Positions 5,964 through 11,853 of a stretch of DNA of 11,853 nt are shown here, in pieces. The notes beneath the pieces are model-generated. The model saw only the letters and a program-made list of their open reading frames with translations, was not told the origin of the DNA and did no database searches. Both the position numbers and the translations under genes were made by a program. Origin of the DNA: Candidatus Gastranaerophilales bacterium (GTDB taxonomy: Bacteria; Cyanobacteriota; Vampirovibrionia; Gastranaerophilales; JAILCC01); the NCBI GenBank assembly GCA_024408745.1, contig JAKSUS010000018.1, forward strand, positions 1 through 11,853, given 5' to 3'. Numbering within the stretch: the stretch's first letter is position 1; every line of letters begins with the position of its first letter.

Positions 5964-7532
5964 TTAAACATGAAAATTTGCAATTTTATTATCTATATAC
6001 TCAATTTTTTCAGGAAATTTATTCTTCACAAATTCAACAACTTCATTATATTTATCGTTTTGACCTGCTTCTTTTAAAAAGCGTATTTTCTTTAAATAAC
6101 TTTCGATATTATTTTCATCAACCTTAATAGCTTCTTCAATTTTTTCCAAAGCACCGTTGAAATCTTTATCCTGTTCTAATACAAGCGCATAAACCGTATT
6201 AATACTTACTAAATTCTTATTGATTTTATAACCTGCTCTTATATTTCTCAAAGCATTTTTTGTATCCTTGTAACAATGCAAATATATTTGCGCAAGTTGT
6301 AAATAAGATTCGTAATCTTCAGGACAATATTCAAGCATAATTTTATATTGCTCAACTGCTTTTTCCAAATTATCACTAAGTCTGTAACAATCACCAAGCA
6401 ACTTATGAAATTGTTCAAATTGTTTACTGTTCGCAAAAACATTAGTTAATAATTCTATTGCTTTTTGATAATTCTCTTCCATTTTATAAATTATTGCCAA
6501 TTTAACTGCAGAATCGTAAAAATGAGGAACATCTTCAATAATCTTATGGAATAAACCTTTTGCCTCCTCATAATTACCTGAGCCCGCCAAAGATACAGCA
6601 TAATAATATCTTGTTAAAGTATCGGCCTGAGGACTTTGCATTGCTTTATTCAAATATTTTAAAGATTTTTGATATTTTTTAACTTTTTGCCAAAATATAC
6701 CTGCTGAAAGATTGAAAGCAAAAGACTCAGGTTCAATTAAAGCTATCGCACGATAAGTTTTTATTGTTGATTTTATATCTTTTACATCCAAATAACATTC
6801 CGCTAAATTAACCATAAAATCAACTTTAAACGGCACAATTTGAGTAGCGATTTTAGCATTTCTCAAGGCTGACTCAAAATCTTCCAGCTTTGTATAACAT
6901 AATGACAAATAATAATAAGCCATTGAATGATATTTATCTAATGCCGTAACATAAATAAATGCTTCCTGCGCTTCTTTCAATTTATTCTGTTCATATAAAA
7001 CGACCGCAAGCAAAAAAGCAGCATGAACATTTCCTAATGATAAGCTCAGAGCTTTTTGGAATTTTGCTTCGGCTTTTGGTTTATCATTTAAGCGTGCATA
7101 AGCAATACCCCAGTTTATATAAATTTCAGGGTCATTCGGAGCATATTCAACGGCTATATGATAACATTCTATCGCTTCATCAACTCTGTTAAGTTCAACT
7201 AATGCCGCACCTTTCAATGAATAAGCCGAAGAATAAGTTCTGTCTATCCTCAAAGCTTCATCAAATTTATCAACCGCTTCATCAAATCTGTGTAATTTAG
7301 CGAGTGCAATACCCCAATTCGTAAAAATTTCGGGGTTTTTCTGAAACATTTTTGATGACATTTCAAACTTTTCAATTGCAGCATCAATTTTACCTTCAAC
7401 AGCAAGATTTATTCCCCAATTCAAAAAAGCCTTTGACGGCATTAAAACGTGCATTGAGTTTTTGTCGTAAGACTTAACTTGTTTATCTAAATTTCTTATT
7501 TTGCCTAATATAAAATTCCAAAACCTTTTCAT
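5964..7532 (-). CDS. Tetratricopeptide repeat protein, about 14 TPR units
   Basis: The 522-residue protein is almost entirely TPR. Repeats begin near residues 37, 71, 105, 139, 173, 207, 241, 274, 309, 343, 377, 411, 446 and 480, a 34-residue period. The phrase NWGI recurs in units 1, 2 and 4 (from residues 38, 72 and 140), which suggests recent duplication in the N-terminal part. No signal peptide, membrane segment or catalytic domain is seen, so it is probably a cytoplasmic scaffold or adaptor whose partners are unknown. The ATG at 7532-7530 has no good Shine-Dalgarno; the internal ATG at codon 27 has none either, so I keep the longer form. It lies upstream of recA on the same strand, with a 78-base gap that may hold a recA promoter. 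Confidence 0.85.
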   Translation of the reverse strand: MKRFWNFILGKIRNLDKQVKSYDKNSMHVLMPSKAFLNWGINLAVEGKIDAAIEKFEMSSKMFQKNPEIFTNWGIALAKLHRFDEAVDKFDEALRIDRTYSSAYSLKGAALVELNRVDEAIECYHIAVEYAPNDPEIYINWGIAYARLNDKPKAEAKFQKALSLSLGNVHAAFLLAVVLYEQNKLKEAQEAFIYVTALDKYHSMAYYYLSLCYTKLEDFESALRNAKIATQIVPFKVDFMVNLAECYLDVKDIKSTIKTYRAIALIEPESFAFNLSAGIFWQKVKKYQKSLKYLNKAMQSPQADTLTRYYYAVSLAGSGNYEEAKGLFHKIIEDVPHFYDSAVKLAIIYKMEENYQKAIELLTNVFANSKQFEQFHKLLGDCYRLSDNLEKAVEQYKIMLEYCPEDYESYLQLAQIYLHCYKDTKNALRNIRAGYKINKNLVSINTVYALVLEQDKDFNGALEKIEEAIKVDENNIESYLKKIRFLKEAGQNDKYNEVVEFVKNKFPEKIEYIDNKIANFHV

Positions 7533-7631
7533 ATTATTAATATTATCACATAAAAACTCGAATAAAAGTATTTATTTCCTTACATAACATTTATTTTGAT
7601 TTATAAATATATAATTACAATTTTTTATTGT

Positions 7632-7637
7632 ATTATA
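7632..7637 (-). promoter_or_regulatory. Possible -10 element for the TPR gene
   Basis: A perfect TATAAT reads on the minus strand here, but no convincing -35 is found 16-18 bases upstream (TGAAAA at 17 bases). It would give a 5' untranslated region of about 95 bases. In DNA this AT-rich a chance match is quite possible. Confidence 0.25.
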
Positions 7638-7640
7638 AAA

Positions 7641-7668
7641 TTATTAAATAATTATTTTCAGGTATAAT
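7641..7668 (+). promoter_or_regulatory. radA: Candidate promoter of radA
   Basis: A perfect TATAAT at 7663-7668 stands 24 bases before the radA ATG, with a poor -35 candidate TTATTA at 7641-7646 (16-base spacer). The predicted start near 7675 leaves a leader of about 18 bases carrying the ribosome binding site AAGGTAGG (7679-7686). Confidence 0.45.
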
Positions 7669-7692
7669 ATTTTCATACAAGGTAGGCTGATT

Positions 7693-9054
7693 ATGGCGAA
7701 AGTAAAATCAAAATGGGTATGTCAAAGTTGCGGTTATGAAGCACCTGCTTATTTGGGAAAATGTCCCGAGTGTTCATCCTGGGGAACTTTTATTGAAGAA
7801 GCGGAAACCATTTCTAAAATACAACCTCAACATGAAAACAAAACTTTTTTTGAAAATAATATACAAAAAATTAATGATATAATTATTGATGAAACTTTTA
7901 GATTCTCAACAGGGTTAGAAGAATTTGACAGAGTTTTAGGCGGCGGTTTGGTTGAAGGTTCTCTTGTTTTAATTGCAGGCGATCCCGGTATCGGTAAATC
8001 AACCTTGATTTTACAGGCTTGTTCTTATTTATCAAACAATAATGTTGAAGTGCTTTATATATCAGCCGAAGAATCCGTAAGACAATTAAAAAGCAGGGCG
8101 AAAAGGCTCAAGGTTACAGGCAATTTAAACGTCTTATCCCAAACAAATGTTGAAGAAATTAAATCGGCAATTTTTGAAACAAAACCAAAGGTCGTTGTAA
8201 TAGACAGTATTCAGGCAATTTATTCACCTGCAATAACGAGTTCACCGGGAAGTGTTTCGCAGGTTCGTGAAGCCTGCAATACATTTATGGAAATTGCAAA
8301 AACAACCGGAACAACAATTATAATTGTCGGACATGTTACAAAAGACGGAACAATTGCAGGTCCGAGGGTGTTAGAACATATGGTCGATACCGTTTTGCAG
8401 TTTGAAGGTGAAAAATATAAATTTTTCAGAATGTTAAGGGCAGTAAAAAATCGTTTCGGGTCTACAAACGAAGTCGGCATTTTCAATATGAAAGATACAG
8501 GGTTAGAAGAAGTTCAAAACCCGAGCGAATTATTTTTGGAAGGAAGAAAAGAAGCCTCAGCATCAGGTAGCGTTATAATTGTTACCAATGAAGGCACAAG
8601 ACCGTTATTAGTGGAATTGCAAGCATTGACAGGTTTTACTTCATATCCCGCACCAAGACGTGTTGCGACAGGAATTGAATATAACAGGGTTTTACAAATT
8701 ATTGCGGTTTTAGAAAGACGAGTAGGATTGAATTTAAGCAAACAAGATGTCTATGTAAGCGTTGTCGGAGGAATGGAAATTAACGAACCTGCTGCCGATT
8801 TAGGTATTGCACTTGCTATCGTAACTTGTTTAAGGAATGTAACCATTGAACCGTCAACAACAATAATCGGGGAAATCGGTTTATCGGGTGAAATTCGTCC
8901 CGTTAATAATATTGAAGCAAGAGTAAATGAAGCGGCGAAATTGGGATTTAAAAAAGCAATAATTCCAAAATCTTCAATTAAATGTAATGTTAAAGGAATT
9001 GAAATTATTGAAGTTTCAAAATTAACGGACGCAATAACAAAAGCAATAGGATAA
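7693..9054 (+). CDS. radA: DNA repair protein RadA (Sms)
   Basis: RadA is a RecA-like, DnaB-like hexameric ATPase that promotes branch migration and processing of recombination intermediates. The 453 residues are the usual length. Domains in order: a C4 zinc finger (C10, C13, C24, C27); the RecA-like ATPase core with Walker A GDPGIGKST (96-104) and Walker B VVVIDS (D171); the RadA-specific KNRFG motif (252-256); and a C-terminal Lon-protease-like domain (about 300-453) with VSVVGGMEINEPAADLG. The ATG has a clear AAGGTAGG six bases ahead. It is transcribed away from the TPR-recA-mntP unit and is followed after 3 bases by a GNAT gene. Its role overlaps with that of RecA, although the two genes are not in one operon. 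Confidence 0.98.
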   Translation: MAKVKSKWVCQSCGYEAPAYLGKCPECSSWGTFIEEAETISKIQPQHENKTFFENNIQKINDIIIDETFRFSTGLEEFDRVLGGGLVEGSLVLIAGDPGIGKSTLILQACSYLSNNNVEVLYISAEESVRQLKSRAKRLKVTGNLNVLSQTNVEEIKSAIFETKPKVVVIDSIQAIYSPAITSSPGSVSQVREACNTFMEIAKTTGTTIIIVGHVTKDGTIAGPRVLEHMVDTVLQFEGEKYKFFRMLRAVKNRFGSTNEVGIFNMKDTGLEEVQNPSELFLEGRKEASASGSVIIVTNEGTRPLLVELQALTGFTSYPAPRRVATGIEYNRVLQIIAVLERRVGLNLSKQDVYVSVVGGMEINEPAADLGIALAIVTCLRNVTIEPSTTIIGEIGLSGEIRPVNNIEARVNEAAKLGFKKAIIPKSSIKCNVKGIEIIEVSKLTDAITKAIG

Positions 9055-9057
9055 ATT

Positions 9058-9573
9058 ATGGAAGTTGTTGAACCTAATAAAGATTACTTATATTCCTATT
9101 ATGAAGCTTGCAAGGAAACGTGGGGAAATTGTCATGATAATTATATAATTCATGACCCTGAAAAGTTTTCGGAATGGAAAGAGCATATTTTCCAAGATTA
9201 TAAAAAACAGGAAAAAGGAATTGATTTGCCTGAGAACTATGTTCCCTCTGCAACTTATTGGCTTGTATCAAATAACGAATATATTGGAACAATAAATTTA
9301 AGATTAAAATTAAATCAACAACTTGCAATATATGGCGGACACATAGGAATTGTTATAAGAACAAGTAAGCGTGGCGGAATTTATGCAAGACATGCAATAA
9401 ATTGGGCAATCGCAAAAGCAAAAAGTCTGAATATTAATCCTGTTCTTCTTACATGTCAGGCAAGTAATACATTATCCCACAAAGGTTTAGAGTTTTTACA
9501 TTATGTAAAAAAAGAAGAAGATATAATTGAACTTTATGGTAAAAAACAATTAATTTACAGATATTATTTTTAA
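9058..9573 (+). CDS. GNAT-family N-acetyltransferase
   Basis: The 171-residue protein resembles the group of predicted acetyltransferases described as COG3981. A helical N-terminus is followed by LPENYVPSATYWLVSNNEYIGTINLR-type strands (residues about 57-82), then GGHIGIVIRTSKRGGIYARHA (about 93-113), where RGGIYA corresponds to the acetyl-CoA pyrophosphate-binding loop, and LLTCQASNTLSHKGLEFL, a typical motif-B region. The family transfers acetyl groups from acetyl-CoA to amines; the substrate here cannot be told. The ATG is 3 bases after the radA stop, with AGGA at 9048-9051 inside radA, so it is probably co-translated. Its stop overlaps the stop of the opposing gene by four bases. Confidence 0.8.
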   Translation: MEVVEPNKDYLYSYYEACKETWGNCHDNYIIHDPEKFSEWKEHIFQDYKKQEKGIDLPENYVPSATYWLVSNNEYIGTINLRLKLNQQLAIYGGHIGIVIRTSKRGGIYARHAINWAIAKAKSLNINPVLLTCQASNTLSHKGLEFLHYVKKEEDIIELYGKKQLIYRYYF

Positions 9574-10490
9574 AGTTTTTGCTGAATCCAATTTTTATAT
9601 TTTTCTGTTCTTGAATAATTCACGCTGTTTGTTGAATTAACAGCAGGCTTTATATTATTTTCAAAATTTTCTTCGGGAACAGTTGCATTATTCAAATTAA
9701 CATTGTTATTCAAATCAGGAGTATTATTAACAGGTTCCTGAGTATTTACATCATTAGGTTGCTCCTGATTATTAGGAGTGAATTTGTCAACAAATGCATC
9801 TTTTTGTGAGAATTTTTCTTTTTTATTAGGATAAATTTTTGAATGTATTTTATTTGCTAATAAATTTGCAGTCGGACGAGTAAATTTTTTAATTTTTGAA
9901 ATTGGAACAATATTTTCGCCAAAACCGCTTGACGGTTTTTGAAATTCATTCATGGAAATATCTTTTCTTGCATTATCTTCCAAAATGTAATCACGATTAT
10001 GAACATCAATTAAAGTTGAATTGATATTTAATTCAGCGGAAGAACTTACCGGATTAGCCCAAATCCATTGGCAACGGAATTTCCAGTTTGATTTGAGAAA
10101 ATCTTTTTCCGTATCAAAACCGCCATATACAAATACAACATAATCAACACCAATAGTTTGTGCGATTTTATCTAATTTATCATAATCAATCGTATATTTT
10201 TGTTTATATTGTCTTGTTAATTTATCATAATCTCTTTGTAAACCGCTTACTTGTATGATTTTTTCGCTTGTACTAATATCTATAATATTCAAATCGCTGT
10301 ATTTATGTAAAGCATTAACCAAATCAGCCGAAAACATATCGGTAGCACCTGAATATATTGCATAACTTGATGCATTAATAGGATTAGTTAGCGGAAATAC
10401 CGCTATATTTTTCTTTTCTTCAATGGCAAAACTCTTTAACCCAATAAACATTCCGCATAATAAAAATATAATTAAAATTAACTTTTTCAT
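9570..10490 (-). CDS. Secreted protein with possible CsgG/LpoB-like domain and Asn-rich tail
   Basis: I do not recognise the exact family of this 306-residue protein. Residues 1-22 form a Sec signal peptide (MKK, hydrophobic stretch, cleavage expected after SFA). Residues about 27-125 contain NIAVFPLTN, then a helix with LVNALHKYSDLNIID, then IAQTIGVDYVVFVYGGF, a pattern like that of CsgG, LpoB and TolB-N type periplasmic domains (strand, helix, strand ending in a 'VDYVV' edge). Residues about 150-180 (SSSAELNINSTLIDVHNRDYI) would be the following strands. A low-complexity linker rich in N, P, Q and V covers about 239-288. There is no lipobox: C12 lies in FLLCG, with a bulky residue before the cysteine. 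The start has AGGA nine bases upstream. The PHP gene is 86 bases ahead on the same strand. Confidence 0.6.
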   Translation of the reverse strand: MKKLILIIFLLCGMFIGLKSFAIEEKKNIAVFPLTNPINASSYAIYSGATDMFSADLVNALHKYSDLNIIDISTSEKIIQVSGLQRDYDKLTRQYKQKYTIDYDKLDKIAQTIGVDYVVFVYGGFDTEKDFLKSNWKFRCQWIWANPVSSSAELNINSTLIDVHNRDYILEDNARKDISMNEFQKPSSGFGENIVPISKIKKFTRPTANLLANKIHSKIYPNKKEKFSQKDAFVDKFTPNNQEQPNDVNTQEPVNNTPDLNNNVNLNNATVPEENFENNIKPAVNSTNSVNYSRTEKYKNWIQQKL

Positions 10491-10507
10491 AATAAACCGT
10501 CCTACTC

Positions 10508-10528
10508 CATAATATTATTAATATTATG
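10508..10528. repeat. Perfect 9-bp inverted repeat upstream of the secreted-protein gene
   Basis: CATAATATT and AATATTATG flank three bases and are exact reverse complements. The minus-strand end of the repeat runs directly into GGAG, just before the AGGA ribosome binding site of the downstream gene. It may be an operator or a translation-modulating hairpin. A 16-base part of it (10512-10527) recurs exactly at 7531-7546 in front of the TPR gene. Both are purely A/T, so chance is a fair explanation. Confidence 0.4.
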
Positions 10529-10576
10529 ACATTATTTTTTAAATTTTTAATCCGTTAATTAAAGTAGTTTTTGTTT

Positions 10577-11428
10577 TTACATTCCTGCAATTTCAATATG
10601 TTCTTTTTCTTTTTTAAGGTTTGTATAAACCCAATCAGGAATAAAGATTTTACCTAAATAAATTATATTATTATTGTTCGGGCTATGGAAATCAGAACCA
10701 CCCGTTAAAATTAAATCATATTTTTCAGCCATTGTTGAATAATATTCAACCATAGCAGGAGAATGTTTTCTATGATAAGCTTCAACGCCTCTTAACCCAT
10801 AATTCATTAAATCAGTAATGAGTTTTTCTGGATTTTGAATATCGCAAGGGTGTGCAACAACAGGTATTCCGCCTGCTTCATAAATAACTTCAACTGCATC
10901 ATGCGGCGTTACGGTTTCACGTTGAATATAAACTTCCGAATCATCATTAATATATTTTGCATAAGCCTGCATAACATTTTGCGCTCCGCCTGCAACAACA
11001 ATAGCCTTTGCAATATGAGGACGACCAATACTTCCGCCAACCGCAACATAATTATTTATTTGGTCAAAGGTTACGGGAATATTTGCTTTTTTATTTAAAA
11101 GTTCAACAATTTTTTTAGTTTGTTTTATACGTGCCTGTTGTTGTTCTTTTAACATTTTTTTAAAATCAGAATTTTCAAAATCCATAAAATAACCAAGTAT
11201 ATGAATTTCTTCGTTATTATAGATTGTATTTATTTCAACTCCGGGAATGACTTCAATATCAAGACCTTTTTCCTTAATGTAATTTTTGGCAATATCATAA
11301 GAGAGCACATTATCGTGATCAGTTATTGCCATAACATTAAGACCGACTCCTGCCGCAGTATCAATTAGCATTTGCGGAGTGTAAGCACCGTCTGAATAGG
11401 TGCTGTGGATATGTAAATCTAATTTCAC
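10577..11428 (-). CDS. PHP-domain phosphoesterase (RNase AM / 3',5'-nucleotide bisphosphate phosphatase-like, COG0613)
   Basis: The 283-residue PHP protein carries the metal ligands of this family: DLHIHSTYSDG (H6, H8, D13), TDHDN (D37, H38), GVEIN (E65), H76, GRPH (135-138), AHP (H193) and GGSDFH (D246, H248). An insert of about 100 residues between E65 and AHP is usual for the YciV/TrpH group. Characterised members hydrolyse 3',5'-bisphosphonucleotides such as pAp, or trim RNA 5' ends (E. coli RNase AM); which applies here is unknown. The start is GTG at 11428-11426, with AAAGG eight bases ahead; no downstream ATG would keep the first metal-binding histidines. It follows the YmdB gene by 18 bases and is surely in the same unit. 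Confidence 0.88.
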   Translation of the reverse strand: MKLDLHIHSTYSDGAYTPQMLIDTAAGVGLNVMAITDHDNVLSYDIAKNYIKEKGLDIEVIPGVEINTIYNNEEIHILGYFMDFENSDFKKMLKEQQQARIKQTKKIVELLNKKANIPVTFDQINNYVAVGGSIGRPHIAKAIVVAGGAQNVMQAYAKYINDDSEVYIQRETVTPHDAVEVIYEAGGIPVVAHPCDIQNPEKLITDLMNYGLRGVEAYHRKHSPAMVEYYSTMAEKYDLILTGGSDFHSPNNNNIIYLGKIFIPDWVYTNLKKEKEHIEIAGM

Positions 11429-11446
11429 TTTATTTACCTTTCATAC

Positions 11447-11853
11447 TTATATTACCTCACTGCTTAAATCTTTTACATAAAAAACTCTTTCAACTGTTTC
11501 ACAAAGCATGTCCTTGATATTGAAACTAAATTTGACAGCATTAAATTGAGCAACGGGGCTGTCAACGACATCTAATCTATCGTGAATACAAGTTGTCCAT
11601 CTGTTAATTGAAGCATCAATGTCCATTCCTATAATACTTTCTGATGCTCCGCAAAATCCTGCGTCTGTTATATAGACCATTTTATTATCATAAATCTTTT
11701 CATCAGCTGTCTGAACATGTGTATGTGTTCCCAAAACAGCATTAATTCCCAATCCTTTTGCATAATGTCCGAATGAAATTTTTTCAGCAGTTGCTTCTGC
11801 ATGAAAATCAACAAAAATTAAATCTGCTTTATCCTTTAATTCTTCCGATAATT
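11447..11853 (-). CDS. ymdB: YmdB-family metallophosphoesterase, C-terminal part
   Basis: The gene enters from the right edge; about 135 C-terminal residues are present. The reading frame runs to the window end and includes LIFVDFHAEATAEKISFG and AVLGTHTHVQTADEKI, both diagnostic of the TIGR00282/COG1692 family and carrying metal-binding histidines of the calcineurin-like site. ITDAGFCGASESIIGMD then matches the family's ITDVGMTGP..SVIG segment. YmdB of Bacillus subtilis is a phosphodiesterase acting on 2',3'-cyclic nucleotides and influences RNA levels and multicellular behaviour. The N-terminal metal ligands lie outside the window. It ends normally (TAA at 11449-11447), 18 bases before the PHP gene. 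Confidence 0.92.
   Translation of the reverse strand, partial: LSEELKDKADLIFVDFHAEATAEKISFGHYAKGLGINAVLGTHTHVQTADEKIYDNKMVYITDAGFCGASESIIGMDIDASINRWTTCIHDRLDVVDSPVAQFNAVKFSFNIKDMLCETVERVFYVKDLSSEVI

Noticed and set aside
8220..8741. Two minus-strand open frames inside radA
   Set aside because: Antisense to the strongly conserved ATPase and Lon-like region of radA; they reflect its codon pattern.
10448..10490. Lipoprotein signal in the secreted protein (cysteine at residue 12)
   Set aside because: The residue before the cysteine is leucine rather than a small one, and the hydrophobic stretch continues past it; a standard Sec signal fits better.
10508..10540. Palindrome followed by a T-run on the plus strand as a rho-independent terminator
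   Set aside because: The stem is almost all A/T and no plus-strand gene leads into it.
10835..11098. Plus-strand open frame inside the PHP gene
   Set aside because: Antisense to the metal-binding PHP domain, with no Shine-Dalgarno; its I/N-rich composition is the complement of AT-rich codons.
1..11853. CRISPR array, tRNA, rRNA, insertion sequence, phage or defence system
   Set aside because: No spaced direct repeats, cloverleaf, transposase motif or terminal repeats were seen; the genes are recognisable housekeeping or regulatory families, with one uncharacterised secreted protein.

Overview
The window is AT-rich, with short intergenic gaps, and holds a run of ordinary bacterial housekeeping genes plus a few accessory ones. 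I infer a member of the non-photosynthetic sister lineage of Cyanobacteria (Melainabacteria/Vampirovibrionia, for example Gastranaerophilales). The evidence is an S10-type ribosomal cluster that starts with L3 and has no S10 gene in front, and L3 and L4 motifs that read like cyanobacterial ones (GSIGAGTTP in L3; WKQKGTGRARAGS..SPL in L4). This is inference from motifs and gene order; no phylogeny was run.

Layout. 1-2777, minus strand: tightly packed ribosomal genes in transcription order rplC(L3)-rplD(L4)-rplW(L23)-rplB(L2)-rpsS(S19)-rplV(L22, cut by the window edge). 2778-3165: a gene-free stretch of 388 bases that carries the rplC promoter and a probably structured leader on the minus strand, and the promoter of a plus-strand response regulator. 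3166-4314, plus: a receiver/HD-GYP protein, probably a c-di-GMP phosphodiesterase. It meets a minus-strand block tail to tail: a TPR-repeat protein, then recA, then an MntP-like manganese exporter 3 bases after recA (4317-7532). 7533-7692 is a divergent promoter region. 7693-9573, plus: radA and a GNAT acetyltransferase 3 bases behind it. 9570-11853, minus: a YmdB-type phosphodiesterase (cut by the window edge), a PHP-domain phosphoesterase, and a secreted protein with a possible CsgG/LpoB-like domain and an Asn-rich tail. The GNAT gene and the secreted-protein gene overlap by four bases at their stop codons.

Functional themes are translation (ribosomal cluster), recombination and repair (recA and radA in separate, oppositely oriented units), signalling (REC-HD-GYP), metal homeostasis (MntP), and RNA or nucleotide turnover (YmdB plus PHP). 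I see no mobile element, CRISPR array, tRNA, rRNA or phage gene, and no coherent new multi-gene system. The items most worth a second look are the rplC leader, the recA-mntP coupling, the YmdB-PHP pair and the uncharacterised secreted protein.
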